This document shows, piece after piece, positions 1 to 8,955 of a stretch of DNA of 64,000 nucleotides. Made by a program: the position numbers and the translations under genes. The notes under the pieces are model-generated. The model did no database searches and had not been told where the DNA came from. It saw only the letters and a list, made by a program, of their open reading frames with translations. This stretch comes from Pseudomonas sp. 14P_8.1_Bac3 (GTDB lineage: Bacteria; Pseudomonadota; Gammaproteobacteria; Pseudomonadales; Pseudomonadaceae): the NCBI RefSeq assembly GCF_025466085.1, contig NZ_JANLOD010000064.1, forward strand, positions 48,751 to 112,750. Direction: 5' to 3'. Position 1 is the first letter of the stretch; each line of letters begins with the position of its first letter.

Positions 1-912
1 TGCAAAATAGTGTTTCATCGCTTTGAGTTCGGTGATATCGCCTTGTTGAACAAGTTGCTCCAGCCATCGCTGTATCACTGATGCGGACGGCTGGATCGCA
101 GGCAGATTCAAATGCTCCGGCAGAATCTCGTCGCCGGTACTCACCAGCAACGCGAAGTGAATGACATTCTCCAGCTCCCGGGTGTTGCCCGGCCAGCTGT
201 GCTGTTCCAGCAAGTGCTGCGCCGCATCGCTGATCAGCGGCACGGGCAGGTCGAGGCGCTGGCTGTAGATACCGAGGAAGTATTCGGACAATGAAAGGAT
301 GTCGCCGACCCGTTCACGCAACGCCGGTAGTTCAAGCTGGCCTTCGCTGAGGTAGTGATAGAGCCGCTCATGAAATTTTCCGGCAGCCACCGCCTGGGCC
401 AGATCGATGCTGGTTGCGGCGACCAGCCGCACGTCCACCGGGCTCGGTTGATGGGCGCCGACGCGGGTCACTTCGTGGTTTTCCAGTGCGGCGAGCAGCT
501 TGATCTGGATCGGCAGAGGCAAGTCGCCGATCTCGTCCAGATACAGGGTGCCGCCATTGGCCGAACCGAACCAGCCGGCGCGACTGCTGGCCGACCCGGT
601 GTAACTCCCGGCCGCATAGCCGAACAATTCGGCGTCAGCGTACGTCGGGCTGATCGCTCCGCAATTGACCGACACGAACAACCCGCCGCGGTCGCTGGCG
701 CGGTGGATGTGCCGCGCCAGCAGTTCCTTGCCGCTGCCGGTTTCACCGCGGATCAACACCGAGATCGAACGCGGTGCGAGTTGCTCCAGCTCCTCGCGCA
801 ACTGGCGCGAGCGCGGGTCGACGAACACCAGCGCCTTGGCGCGGATGCTCAGGGGACTTTTGTCGGCGTCGGGGAAGGTCAGCAGCGGCTGACCGAAGGC
901 TTCAAAACTCAT
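1..912 (-). CDS. Sigma-54-dependent activator, SfnR-like (3' end outside window)
   Basis: First 304 residues of an AAA+ enhancer-binding protein; the C-terminal HTH lies beyond the window. There is almost no N-terminal sensory domain: about 33 residues, then the ATPase. Visible motifs are Walker A GETGSGKE, the Walker B region GGTLYLDEIGD, and SWPGNTRELENVI near the end. The sigma-54 contact loop, normally GAFTGA, reads GSYTGS at residues 102-107. The start ATG at 912 has GGGAG about 9 bases upstream. Overall sequence and lack of a sensor resemble SfnR, which activates dimethylsulfone/sulfonate use under sulfur limitation; this is recalled family resemblance. Sulfur-uptake genes elsewhere in the window agree but are not adjacent. 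Confidence 0.85.
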   Translation of the reverse strand, partial: MSFEAFGQPLLTFPDADKSPLSIRAKALVFVDPRSRQLREELEQLAPRSISVLIRGETGSGKELLARHIHRASDRGGLFVSVNCGAISPTYADAELFGYAAGSYTGSASSRAGWFGSANGGTLYLDEIGDLPLPIQIKLLAALENHEVTRVGAHQPSPVDVRLVAATSIDLAQAVAAGKFHERLYHYLSEGQLELPALRERVGDILSLSEYFLGIYSQRLDLPVPLISDAAQHLLEQHSWPGNTRELENVIHFALLVSTGDEILPEHLNLPAIQPSASVIQRWLEQLVQQGDITELKAMKHYFA

Positions 913-971
913 GGCAGACTCCCGGCCCACAGCGCCGATGGGCGGGGGCCGTGTTTAAAAAAGGAAAAGGC

Positions 972-1553
972 TCAAGCGCGGCGCAAGGCGTGATGTTCCA
1001 TGCGGTTTTGCAGGCGATACAGATAAGCAAAACCCTGCTCCCAACGCTGATGACCGGACTTCACGTTGATGTGCCCGGCACCCGACAGAATGCCCGCCTC
1101 GGCGCCCCAGTGACGCGCCAGTTCGAGTGCCCGCGGCGCACTCACGGCACTGTCGTTGTCGGAGCTGACCACCTGACTCGGGAACGGCAAGAGATGAGTC
1201 GGAATCGGCGCAAAATTACGCAATGCCGGCGCGCAGGCCGGGCGCTCGACGTCCGCGGGTGCGACCAGCAACGCACCGCGCACCTGACGCAGAAACTCCA
1301 GCGGAGCGGTAGCCGCCCAATGGGCAACGGTGATGCAACCGAGGCTATGAGCGATCAGGATCACCGGTGTGCTGTCAGCGGCAATCGCCTCGGCCAGCGC
1401 CGCCACCCAGTCTTCACGACGCGGCGTCAGCCAGTCGGCCTGTTCCACCCGCGCGCTGTTCGGCAGGCTGTTCTGCCAATGGGTTTGCCAATGATCATCT
1501 GGCGATCCTTGCCAGCCCGGCACAATCAGGTAGCGGATTGATTCGTTGCGCAT
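972..1553 (-). CDS. RBBP9/YdeN-family serine alpha/beta hydrolase
   Basis: 193-residue small alpha/beta hydrolase. The nucleophile elbow is AHSLG with Ser70. A downstream SSDNDSAVS segment and a late GAGHINVKSGH segment supply the likely catalytic Asp and His. N-terminal YLIVPGWQGSPDDHW is typical of the RBBP9/YdeN family, whose physiological substrates are mostly unknown. It lies about 60 bases downstream of the SfnR-like gene's start, on the same strand, so it may be transcribed with it. Cytoplasmic; no signal peptide. Confidence 0.85.
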   Translation of the reverse strand: MRNESIRYLIVPGWQGSPDDHWQTHWQNSLPNSARVEQADWLTPRREDWVAALAEAIAADSTPVILIAHSLGCITVAHWAATAPLEFLRQVRGALLVAPADVERPACAPALRNFAPIPTHLLPFPSQVVSSDNDSAVSAPRALELARHWGAEAGILSGAGHINVKSGHQRWEQGFAYLYRLQNRMEHHALRRA

Positions 1554-1668
1554 GGGGAGCTCTCCTGCTGCGTGTCTGTTCCTGCACGAGTATAGGGAGG
1601 AGAGTTATATCCGTTAAGGAATAAGAAGCTATTTATTAAGACCAATATCGTATATGCGCATTAAGGAA

Positions 1669-1771
1669 CCTGTAGGAGCGAGCTTGCTCGCGAGGGTCGT
1701 CAACGATAACGCTGGATCCCTGACTTCCGCGGCGTTCTTACGTTTATCGCGAGCAAGCTCGCTCCTACAGG
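1669..1771. repeat. REPIN (inverted pair of REP sequences)
   Basis: Two inverted copies of the CTGTAGGAGCGAGC..GCTCGCGA repeat flank about 50 bases. The spacer carries GTCAACGATAACGC, which recurs in the REPINs at 19.9 and 20.8 kb. It lies in the 448-base gap 1554-2001, in which no gene is seen. Confidence 0.9.
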
Positions 1772-1793
1772 GGGGGTGGTTTTTGCCGGAGAT

Positions 1794-1829
1794 AAAAAAG
1801 GGGCCGCACCCTGCCAAGGAGACGGCCCC
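1794..1829 (-). terminator. Probable intrinsic terminator
   Basis: GGGGCCG/CGGCCCC stem (7 bp, 16-base loop) followed by a T-run when read on the minus strand. It lies about 170 bases beyond the stop of the desaturase gene at 2002, which it could terminate. Confidence 0.5.
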
Positions 1830-2001
1830 GGAAACTCAAAAATCTGTAGCGCGATAATTGGCTGAAACGGTTATCTGATAAAGGAATATTTAATTACTTT
1901 ATTAGACCTTGATCGCATAAGCCGTTCTCACTCTGGATTTCAACTTAACGCGGCATTGGGTCAAATTGATGACCAGCCTTTTGAGTTTCCGGGTGCATCG
2001 A

Positions 2002-3075
2002 TCAAGCCTGAGCCGCACGCGCCTCCTGCGCTTCGGCGGCGTCCCGGCGAACAAAGCGGTTGGCCCGGGTAAACGTGCCGAAATCATTGAAACGCACGCC
2101 CATCTCGCGCATCACTTTATGCGCCACCGGCACGGTCAACTGACGGATGTAGAACGGCTCCTTCACCACGAAGTGATGAATGCCGTGGCTGCTGCCGAAG
2201 TTGAAGCAGAACGCCTGCATCGGCCACATCCACCACGGGTTCAGCACCTGGGTTTGCTGGATCACGTTGCCCGGCTCGACGTCGCCGTAGTAATGCATGT
2301 TCGAACTGACGAAGTGCAGGCAGAAGGTGCGCAACACGTTCGGGCCGATGATCACCACGGCCGCGATATCGATCACCTGCATGACCGAAAGCGTGGTCGC
2401 CGACCATTCAATCGAAGCCCCCAGCAGATGCGCGACACCGTTGGCGGCGTGAAAGCCTAGGAACAGATACCACGCGCCCCAATGCACCAATGCGAGCGGG
2501 GCATAGACCTTCAGCGTGCGCTTGATGATGCTGAATTTATGAGTCCAGGTCTTGGCCCGCAGCATGCGGATGAAGGCCGACATCACGTTGTCGCCCACCA
2601 TCAGCAAGCGCGCGAAACCCCAAGGCTCGCCATTGGTGATCGCCCGTTCTTCCATGTCGGTTTCGGTGCCGGAAACCTTGTGGTGGTTGAGGTGCAGATG
2701 CCGACGGATCCAGGGGTTGATCGTGCTGGGCCGCGCCAGCCATACCAGGCCCATCATCAGGTTGTGCGGCACCCGTTGTTTGCGGAAATACATGCTATGA
2801 ATCAGGTCGTGCTCCAGCTCGTGGGTCAGCGAGGCGAAGAACGCATTGAGCAGCAGGCACGCCCACCAGGCCATGTGCCCGGTCAGGTAAAGCGCCGCAG
2901 AACCGAGCATGCCGGCAAGGGCGAAGGCCAGAATGCCCACACCCAAGGCGTCCTGATGATTGAGAATCGGGTAGCGTTGACGCAGTTCGACGCCTCTGGC
3001 CAACACCACTTCGCGAATATGTGCTGATCGTTGGGCTGCATTCAGTCGCTGGGGACTTGCAGAAGTACCTTCCAT
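2002..3075 (-). CDS. Membrane fatty acid desaturase / hydroxylase-family diiron protein
   Basis: 357 residues with hydrophobic stretches near 45-80 and 195-260. The three histidine clusters of membrane diiron desaturases are present: HELEHDLIH (85-93), HLHLNHH (126-132) and HGIHHF near residue 303. It probably introduces a double bond or hydroxyl group into an acyl chain at the inner membrane; the substrate cannot be read from sequence. The start ATG at 3075 follows a GAGGATGGAA stretch. A divergent AraC-family regulator starts 100 bases away and is the likely regulator. Confidence 0.85.
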   Translation of the reverse strand: MEGTSASPQRLNAAQRSAHIREVVLARGVELRQRYPILNHQDALGVGILAFALAGMLGSAALYLTGHMAWWACLLLNAFFASLTHELEHDLIHSMYFRKQRVPHNLMMGLVWLARPSTINPWIRRHLHLNHHKVSGTETDMEERAITNGEPWGFARLLMVGDNVMSAFIRMLRAKTWTHKFSIIKRTLKVYAPLALVHWGAWYLFLGFHAANGVAHLLGASIEWSATTLSVMQVIDIAAVVIIGPNVLRTFCLHFVSSNMHYYGDVEPGNVIQQTQVLNPWWMWPMQAFCFNFGSSHGIHHFVVKEPFYIRQLTVPVAHKVMREMGVRFNDFGTFTRANRFVRRDAAEAQEARAAQA

Positions 3076-3175
3076 GCTTCCATCCTCTGGTTATTGATGT
3101 CTGCATCCTGCCTTGCGAACCCTCGCGACGCGGTAGCCGTGGACGCCAACCTGTTGACCGGAAGCGCCAATCAGC

Positions 3176-4180
3176 ATGACTGAACCGACCTCCCTAGCCA
3201 GCTGGACCCGCGCCCTGCGCAAACAACTCGATGCGCTGGGCCTCGACAGCACCGCCCTGTGTCAGCAGGCGGGGCTCGACCCGCTATTGATGGACGACCC
3301 GAACGCCCGTTACCCGTTGTCCGGCACCACGCGCCTGTGGGAAATCGCCGTGCTGGTCAGCGGCGACCCGGCGATCGGCTTGCGTGTGTCACGGTTCGTC
3401 AGCCCGACCACCTTTCATGCGCTCGGTTACGCGCTGGTGGCCAGCGGCAGTTTGCGCGAGGTGTTCGAGCGCATCGTGCGTTATCACCAGGTGGTGAGTA
3501 ATGCACTGGAGCTGGAACTGACCCGCGCCGAGGATCGCTACCGCTTCCGCCTGAAAATCCCGCCAGGCAATCCGGCGCCGGCGTTCGAAGCCATCGATGC
3601 CTTCACCGCGATTTACGTGCGCACCTGCCGCAATCGCCTCGGCCGTGACTACGCGCCGCTGGCGGTGTACCTGCGCCGCCCGGAACCGGCGGACGCGCAC
3701 CAGTGGCATAAAGTGTTCCGTGCGCCGGTGCATTTTTCCGCTGACGAAGACCGGCTGGAGTTTTCCCTGGTGGATTTCGACAGTCACCTGGACGATGCCA
3801 ATCCGGAACTGGCCGAACACAACGAAACCGTGCTCAAACGGACCTTGGCGCAACTCAAACCGCTGACCTGGGAGCGCAAGGTCCGCGATGCCATCGAAGA
3901 GCAATTACCCGAAGGCGAGCCCAGCGCCGAGCACATCGCCCAGGCTTTGCACCTGAGCTTGCGCAGCCTGCAACGGCATCTGGCGGATGAGGGTTGCCGG
4001 TTCGATACGCTGCTCAATGAAAGCCGCGAAAACCTGGCGCTGCTGCACCTGCGTGATCCGCAATGCTCGTTGAGCGAGATCAGTTATCTGCTCGGATTTG
4101 CCGACACCAGCAGCTTCAGCCGCGCGTTCAAACGCTGGACGGGGATGACGCCGGGGCAGTTTCGGGATGGGTTGCGGTGA
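3176..4180 (+). CDS. AraC-family regulator (OruR/ArgR-like, Arabinose_bd domain)
   Basis: 334 residues. The N-terminal two thirds match the ligand-sensing domain of the subgroup with YPLSGTTRLWEIAVLVSGDP; the C-terminal ~100 residues carry the double HTH, ending SLSEISYLLGFADTSSFSRA and GMTPGQFR, the standard AraC signature. It is divergent from the desaturase gene with a 100-base shared promoter region, so control of that gene, perhaps by a fatty acid, is likely but inferred. Confidence 0.9.
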   Translation: MTEPTSLASWTRALRKQLDALGLDSTALCQQAGLDPLLMDDPNARYPLSGTTRLWEIAVLVSGDPAIGLRVSRFVSPTTFHALGYALVASGSLREVFERIVRYHQVVSNALELELTRAEDRYRFRLKIPPGNPAPAFEAIDAFTAIYVRTCRNRLGRDYAPLAVYLRRPEPADAHQWHKVFRAPVHFSADEDRLEFSLVDFDSHLDDANPELAEHNETVLKRTLAQLKPLTWERKVRDAIEEQLPEGEPSAEHIAQALHLSLRSLQRHLADEGCRFDTLLNESRENLALLHLRDPQCSLSEISYLLGFADTSSFSRAFKRWTGMTPGQFRDGLR

Positions 4181-4211
4181 CAGGTCGAAAAGATGCGGTG
4201 CCTGAGCCGGC

Positions 4212-4293
4212 CCCTTCGCGGGCAAGCCCGCTCCCACAGGGAATTAGAGCCACATCACGGCCCCTGTAGGAGCCAGCATGCTGGCGATAGCGG
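4212..4293. repeat. REP pair of mixed subtype
   Basis: A GCGGGCAAGCCCGCTCCCACAG copy faces a CCTGTAGGAGCCAGCATGCTGGCGA copy. The second arm has diverged from the usual GAGCGAGCTTGCTCGCGA. The pair sits between the AraC gene and the 3' end of the truncated response regulator. Confidence 0.8.
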
Positions 4294-4368
4294 TGTATCC
4301 GTCGCCATCAATGTTGAATGTGCCACCTGTATCGCGAGCAGGTCGGCGGTTCAGGCGCCGCAAAAATC

Positions 4369-4734
4369 TCAGCGCCCCCGATCCCGCCGCAACAACTTGC
4401 GCACCCGCGCCACCAGCTCACTTACGGCAAACGGCTTGAGCAGGTAATCATCCTCATGCAACTCCAACCCGCGCAGGCGATCTTCGATGCCGTCCCTGGT
4501 GGTCAGGAACAGCACCGGCGTCTCGCCAAGCTTGCGGATCTGTTGCTGCAACTGCCAGCCGTTGAGCCCCGGCAGCATCACATCGAGGATGATCAACTGG
4601 TATTCACCCGACTCAATGAAGCGACGGCCGTCCATGCCATTGAGCGCCACATCGACCGTAAAACTTGCCTCGCTCAGGCCGTTGGCCAGGAGCTTGGCGG
4701 TTTCCGGTTCATCTTCCACTAACAGCACACGCAT
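4369..4734 (-). CDS. Receiver-only response regulator (OmpR-type without DNA-binding domain)
   Basis: 121 residues forming a complete receiver: acidic pair E7/D8, phosphoacceptor Asp51 in LIILDVMLPG, T78/T79 and Lys100 in DDYLLKPF. The sequence is closest in style to CopR/CusR-type regulators, which run to about 225 residues with a winged-helix domain. Here translation stops directly after the linker (RKLLRRDRGR) and no wHTH remnant follows. There is no histidine kinase nearby. It may be a decayed OmpR-family gene or a stand-alone receiver with a protein partner. Confidence 0.8.
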   Translation of the reverse strand: MRVLLVEDEPETAKLLANGLSEASFTVDVALNGMDGRRFIESGEYQLIILDVMLPGLNGWQLQQQIRKLGETPVLFLTTRDGIEDRLRGLELHEDDYLLKPFAVSELVARVRKLLRRDRGR

Positions 4735-4821
4735 GGCACACCTCGATTGTCGTCCACACAGGCTAGGCGCCTTCGGCTCGATTGCCCATCACAAACTGCA
4801 ACTTATTCCCTGTGGGAGCGG

Positions 4822-5508
4822 TTACAACGTGGCCAACGCCCGCAGCCGCTCGGCATCGAGAATTTCGATCTCGCCATACTTCAGGTCCAGGATCCCCTGG
4901 CCCTGCAAGTCCTTGAGGATCTGGTTGGTGGTCTGGCGCGACAGCGACAGCATCGACGCCAACTGGTCCTGGGGCAGTTGCAGCGAACGCCGGGGTGGCT
5001 CGAGCTCACCGTAACCCGCCGCAATCAGCAGCAGGCGATGGGCCAAACGTGCCGGCGCCGGCATCAGGCTCAACTGCTCAAGGTTGATGAAGGTCAGCCG
5101 TAGCTTCTGACTCATCAGCAGCGCCAGCTGCCGCCAGTACAGCGGTTGTTCATCCAGCAGCGCCAACAGCGCGGTTTGCGGAATGTGCAACAGCACGCAC
5201 TGACCCAGCCCGAACGCATCGTGGGTTCGCGGCTGACCGTCGAACAGGCAGATTTCGCCGAACCAATGCGGCGACTCCACCAGGCTCAGCAGCGCCTCCT
5301 TGCCCTGCTCGCTCACCGCGCCGATGCGCACCGCCCCTTCGAGCACCGCGTACAGGCCGCAGGGCGGATCGCCGCGCTTGAACAGGCGCTGCCCCGACGA
5401 CAGACGCCGCACCTTGGCGGCGGCCAGCAGACTATTCTGAAAAGAGGTCGATAAATGACTGAACCATTGCCCCGTCATCAGTCGCGAACGCCAAACCTGC
5501 ATGTCCAT
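4822..5508 (-). CDS. Crp/Fnr-family transcriptional regulator
   Basis: 228 residues: a cyclic-nucleotide-binding-like beta roll (about 20-135, with SGQRLFKRGDPPCGLYAVLEG) and a C-terminal wHTH (QDQLASMLSLSRQTTNQILKDLQ). No cysteine cluster for an Fe-S centre is seen at the N-terminus, so it is not an Fnr-type oxygen sensor. The start ATG at 5508 has GGAG six bases upstream. The longer reading frame that continues upstream is rejected because it runs antisense through the next gene. A partial REP sequence begins just after the stop. Confidence 0.88.
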   Translation of the reverse strand: MDMQVWRSRLMTGQWFSHLSTSFQNSLLAAAKVRRLSSGQRLFKRGDPPCGLYAVLEGAVRIGAVSEQGKEALLSLVESPHWFGEICLFDGQPRTHDAFGLGQCVLLHIPQTALLALLDEQPLYWRQLALLMSQKLRLTFINLEQLSLMPAPARLAHRLLLIAAGYGELEPPRRSLQLPQDQLASMLSLSRQTTNQILKDLQGQGILDLKYGEIEILDAERLRALATL

Positions 5509-5592
5509 CGAAACTCCTGGAAATTGTCGCCTGGCTGACAGAGCAAAAGGTGAACCCGGGGCATGATCAATCACCCTACAGGAGGAATAACA

Positions 5593-6111
5593 ATGAAAAG
5601 CCTCGTTGACCATCTCAGTCAATACGCCGCCTACCACCGTGACCCACGCAATATCGCCAGCCACTTTATCGGTATTCCGCTGATTGTGGTGGCGGTGGCG
5701 GTGCTGCTGTCGCGGCCGCAATGGAGCGGTGGCTGGCTGTCGCCGGCGGTGCTGGTCTCCCTGGCATCGGCCTGGTTCTACCTGCGCCTGGAATTGCGCC
5801 TCGGGCTGTTGATGACGGTATTGCTCGGCCTGTGCGTTTGGGCTGGTCAGGTATTGGCGCAGCAAAGCACGCTGGTATGGCTGGCGAGCGGCATCGGGAT
5901 GTTTGTGATCGGCTGGGCGATCCAGTTTGTCGGTCATCACTACGAAGGCCGCAAGCCGGCGTTTGTCGATGACGTGACCGGGTTGATCGTCGGGCCGTTG
6001 TTCGTGGTGGCGGAGCTGGCGTTTTTGCTGGGGATGCGCGGGGAGTTGAAAGAGCAGATCGAAGCGCGAGCGGGTGGGGTGCGGGTCAATCCGAATCGCG
6101 CCGCAGCGTAG
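5593..6111 (+). CDS. DUF962 / Mpo1-like membrane protein
   Basis: 172 residues, start ATG at 5593 preceded by a strong AGGAGG. Four hydrophobic segments. Conserved features of the family are HRDPRNIASHFIGIPL near the N-terminus and QFVGHHYEGRKPAF. Yeast Mpo1 in this family is an Fe(II) dioxygenase acting on 2-hydroxy fatty acids; the histidines here are compatible, but the bacterial function is inferred. It is divergent from the Crp/Fnr gene with an 84-base gap. Confidence 0.8.
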   Translation: MKSLVDHLSQYAAYHRDPRNIASHFIGIPLIVVAVAVLLSRPQWSGGWLSPAVLVSLASAWFYLRLELRLGLLMTVLLGLCVWAGQVLAQQSTLVWLASGIGMFVIGWAIQFVGHHYEGRKPAFVDDVTGLIVGPLFVVAELAFLLGMRGELKEQIEARAGGVRVNPNRAAA

Positions 6112-6116
6112 ATCGC

Positions 6117-6209
6117 TTTCGCGGGCAAGCCCGCTCCCACAGTGGATCTGGTCGATCACACATTATGTGCACGACACTGTTCACTGTGGGAGCGGGCTTG
6201 CTCGCGAAG
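6117..6209. repeat. REPIN
   Basis: Inverted GCGGGCAAGCCCGCTCCCACAG and CTGTGGGAGCGGGCTTGCTCGCGA copies between the DUF962 gene and the 3' end of cysA. It fills the convergent intergenic gap. Confidence 0.9.
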
Positions 6210-6218
6210 CTTTTGATC

Positions 6219-7208
6219 TTAGAGGCTGGCGACTTTCTGCCAGACCTTCGGCTTGAAGAACAATGTCTCGCCCTTCGCCAACCCGGTCAGGCTGTCGTGG
6301 TCCTTCACCACTTCAGCTTCGATCAGTTCGCTCTGGCCTTCGACCTTCAGCGTCACCCGCGTCGTCGCGCCCAGCGGACGAATATCCCGCACTTCGGCCG
6401 CGTGGTGATCTTCCAGTTCATGCCGCGACAGCGACACTTCGTGCGGACGGAACAGCACGTGATTGTCTTCGCCCAGGTGCAGACGGTTCGAGTCGCCAAG
6501 GAAGTGATAAACGAAATCGCTGGCCGGGTTCTCGTAGACATCGCCCGGTGAACCGATCTGCTCGATCACCCCTTTATTCATCACCACAATGCGATCGGCC
6601 ACTTCCATCGCTTCTTCCTGGTCGTGGGTCACGAACACCGAGGTCAGGTTGATGTCTTCGTGCAGCCGCGCCAACCAGCGCCGCAACTCCTTGCGCACCT
6701 TGGCGTCGAGGGCGCCGAACGGTTCGTCGAGCAACAGGACCTTGGGCTCCACCGCCAGGGCGCGGGCCAAGGCAATACGCTGGCGCTGGCCACCGGAGAG
6801 TTGTTCCGGGTAACGATCCGACAGCCAGTCCAGTTGCACCATGTTCAGCAACTCGTGGACCTTCACGGCGATCTGGCTTTCAGTCGGGCGCTGGTTTTTC
6901 GGTTTCATGCGCAGGCCGAACGCGACGTTGTCGAACACCGTCATGTGGCGGAACAACGCGTAGTGCTGGAACACGAACCCGACGTTGCGATCGCGCACGT
7001 CGTGCCCGGAGACGTCTTCACCGTGGAACACGATGCTGCCCTGATCCGGGGTTTCCAGGCCGGCGATGATCCGCAGCAGCGTGGTCTTGCCGCAGCCCGA
7101 CGGGCCAAGCAGGGCCACGAGTTCGCCGCTCTGAATGTCCAGGCTGATGTTGTCCAGCGCCTTGAACGCATTGAAATTCTTGCTGACGTTACGCACTTCG
7201 ATCGACAT
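6219..7208 (-). CDS. cysA: Sulfate/thiosulfate ABC transporter ATP-binding protein
   Basis: 329-residue ABC ATPase: Walker A GPSGCGKTT, Q-loop FQHYALF, signature LSGGQRQRIALARAL, Walker B VLLLDEPFGALD, H-loop VFVTHDQEEAM. The C-terminal ~90 residues form the TOBE-type regulatory region. It energises sulfate import through CysT/CysW with Sbp as the periplasmic receptor. It is the last gene of the run oscA-sbp-cysT-cysW-cysA, 3 bases after cysW. Regulation by CysB and sulfur starvation is known for the family; no site was identified. Confidence 0.96.
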   Translation of the reverse strand: MSIEVRNVSKNFNAFKALDNISLDIQSGELVALLGPSGCGKTTLLRIIAGLETPDQGSIVFHGEDVSGHDVRDRNVGFVFQHYALFRHMTVFDNVAFGLRMKPKNQRPTESQIAVKVHELLNMVQLDWLSDRYPEQLSGGQRQRIALARALAVEPKVLLLDEPFGALDAKVRKELRRWLARLHEDINLTSVFVTHDQEEAMEVADRIVVMNKGVIEQIGSPGDVYENPASDFVYHFLGDSNRLHLGEDNHVLFRPHEVSLSRHELEDHHAAEVRDIRPLGATTRVTLKVEGQSELIEAEVVKDHDSLTGLAKGETLFFKPKVWQKVASL

Positions 7209-7211
7209 GAA

Positions 7212-8084
7212 TTATTCCTCCGCGGCGCTGGCGCGCAGGCGGTTAATACGGTTTTCGCTCCACTGCTTGAGCAGCAGGATGAAGAGCGCCAGGATCAGCA
7301 ACAGGCTCGCCACGGCGAACGCGGCCACGTGGTTGTATTCGTTGTAGAGGATCTCGACGTGCAGCGGCAAGGTGTTGGTCACCCCGCGAATGTGCCCGGA
7401 AACCACCGACACCGCACCGAACTCACCCATCGCACGGGCCGTACACAGCACCACGCCATAGATCAGGCCCCATTTGATATTGGGAACGGTGACGTGCCAG
7501 AACATCTGCCAACCATTGGCACCCAGCAGGCGCGCGGCCTCTTCTTCCTGAGTGCCTTGTTCCTGCATCAGCGGGATCAGTTCGCGTGCCACGAACGGCA
7601 CCGTGACGAAAATCGTCGCCAGCACGATGCCCGGCAAGGCGAAGACAATCTGAATGTCGTGATCCTGCAACCACGGCCCGAACAGGCCCTGGGCGCCGAA
7701 CATCAGCACGTAGACCAGGCCCGCGATCACCGGCGACACCGAGAACGGCAGGTCGATCAGCGTCACCAGCATGCTCTTGCCGCGAAACGAGTACTTGCTC
7801 ACGCACCATGCGGCACTGACGCCGAACACCAGGTTCAACGGTACCGAGATCAGCACGGCGAACACCGTGAGTTTCAACGCGGACAGCGCGTCCGGCTCAA
7901 AGATCGCGGTGAAGAACGCGCCCAGGCCGTTTTTCAGGCCCTGAGAGACAACGATGAAGAGCGGCAGTAGCAAGAACAAAATGAAGACCAGCCAGCACAG
8001 GCCGATCAGCACCCGCCGCGAAGTCGCACTGCCACGGCGGGCAGCGTTGGCCGAAGAGGCGGCCGCAATAGACGATTGGGACAT
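7212..8084 (-). CDS. cysW: Sulfate ABC transporter permease CysW
   Basis: 290-residue inner-membrane permease with about six TM segments and the EAA loop (EEEAARLLGANGWQMFWHV) that docks with CysA. The first 30 residues are Ser/Ala-rich and cytoplasmic. It pairs with CysT as the two different halves of the channel. Gap to cysA is 3 bases and to cysT 13 bases. Confidence 0.95.
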   Translation of the reverse strand: MSQSSIAAASSANAARRGSATSRRVLIGLCWLVFILFLLLPLFIVVSQGLKNGLGAFFTAIFEPDALSALKLTVFAVLISVPLNLVFGVSAAWCVSKYSFRGKSMLVTLIDLPFSVSPVIAGLVYVLMFGAQGLFGPWLQDHDIQIVFALPGIVLATIFVTVPFVARELIPLMQEQGTQEEEAARLLGANGWQMFWHVTVPNIKWGLIYGVVLCTARAMGEFGAVSVVSGHIRGVTNTLPLHVEILYNEYNHVAAFAVASLLLILALFILLLKQWSENRINRLRASAAEE

Positions 8085-8097
8085 GGTTCGCGCCTCC

Positions 8098-8916
8098 TTA
8101 TGGGGTTTCGATGCGGCGTTGCAGCAAGTTGATCAGCAGCAACAGGACGAAGGAAACCACCAGCATCAGTACACCAATGGAGGTAGCGCCGGTGTAATCG
8201 TACTGGTCCAGCTTGACCATGATCAGCAGTGGCAGGATCTCGGTTTTCATTGGCATGTTGCCGGCAATGAAAATCACCGAGCCGTACTCGCCGACCCCGC
8301 GGGCAAAGGCCAACGCGAAACCGGTCAACCAGGCGGGCAGCAACGCGGGCACCAGGATATGCCGGAAAACCTGCAACGGCTTGGCACCGAGACAGGCCGC
8401 CGCTTCCTCCACTTCACGAGGGATATCGGCCAATACCGGCTGTACCGTACGTACCACGAATGGCAGCGTGACAAACGTCAGCGCCAGCGTGATACCGAGG
8501 GGGGTATACGCGATCTTGAAGCCCAGGTCCGCCGCGAACTGCCCTACCAGACCGGTCGGGGTGTACAACGCGGTCAACGCGATACCGGCCACGGCCGTGG
8601 GCAACGCGAAGGGCAAGTCGATCATCGCATCGATGACCTTGCGACCGGGGAAGGTGTAGCGCACCAGCACCCAGGCCAACAGCGTGCCGATGATGCCGTT
8701 GATGATCGCGGCGTACAGCGCAGTACCGAAGCTCAGCTTCAACGCCGCCAGCACGCGAGGCGCCGAGATGATCGCCCAGAACTGATCCCAGGTGAGTTGA
8801 GCGGCGTGCACGAACATCGCCGCCAATGGAATGAGCACAATCAGGCTGAGGTACACCAAGGTGTAGCCCAGCGTCAGCCCGAAGCCGGGTATGACGGGGG
8901 AGATACGACGCGACAT
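8098..8916 (-). CDS. cysT: Sulfate ABC transporter permease CysT
   Basis: 272-residue permease with about six TM segments. The EAA loop is EEAAACLGAKPLQVFRH. GVGEYGSVIFIAGN and DLPFALPTAVAGIAL are typical of CysT (CysU). It partners CysW. A REPIN lies between it and sbp upstream, so readthrough from sbp has to cross that repeat. Confidence 0.95.
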   Translation of the reverse strand: MSRRISPVIPGFGLTLGYTLVYLSLIVLIPLAAMFVHAAQLTWDQFWAIISAPRVLAALKLSFGTALYAAIINGIIGTLLAWVLVRYTFPGRKVIDAMIDLPFALPTAVAGIALTALYTPTGLVGQFAADLGFKIAYTPLGITLALTFVTLPFVVRTVQPVLADIPREVEEAAACLGAKPLQVFRHILVPALLPAWLTGFALAFARGVGEYGSVIFIAGNMPMKTEILPLLIMVKLDQYDYTGATSIGVLMLVVSFVLLLLINLLQRRIETP

Positions 8917-8955
8917 AAAAGTCCTTGGTTAAAAAAGCGATCCGCTAAACGCATC

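Noticed and set aside
5509..6159. N-terminal extension of the Crp/Fnr frame up to 6159
   Set aside because: The extension runs antisense through the DUF962 gene and a REPIN, while ATG 5508 has a good ribosome site.
6624..7970. A 448-residue + strand frame antisense to cysA-cysW
   Set aside because: Shadow frame of two genes with unambiguous ABC transporter motifs.
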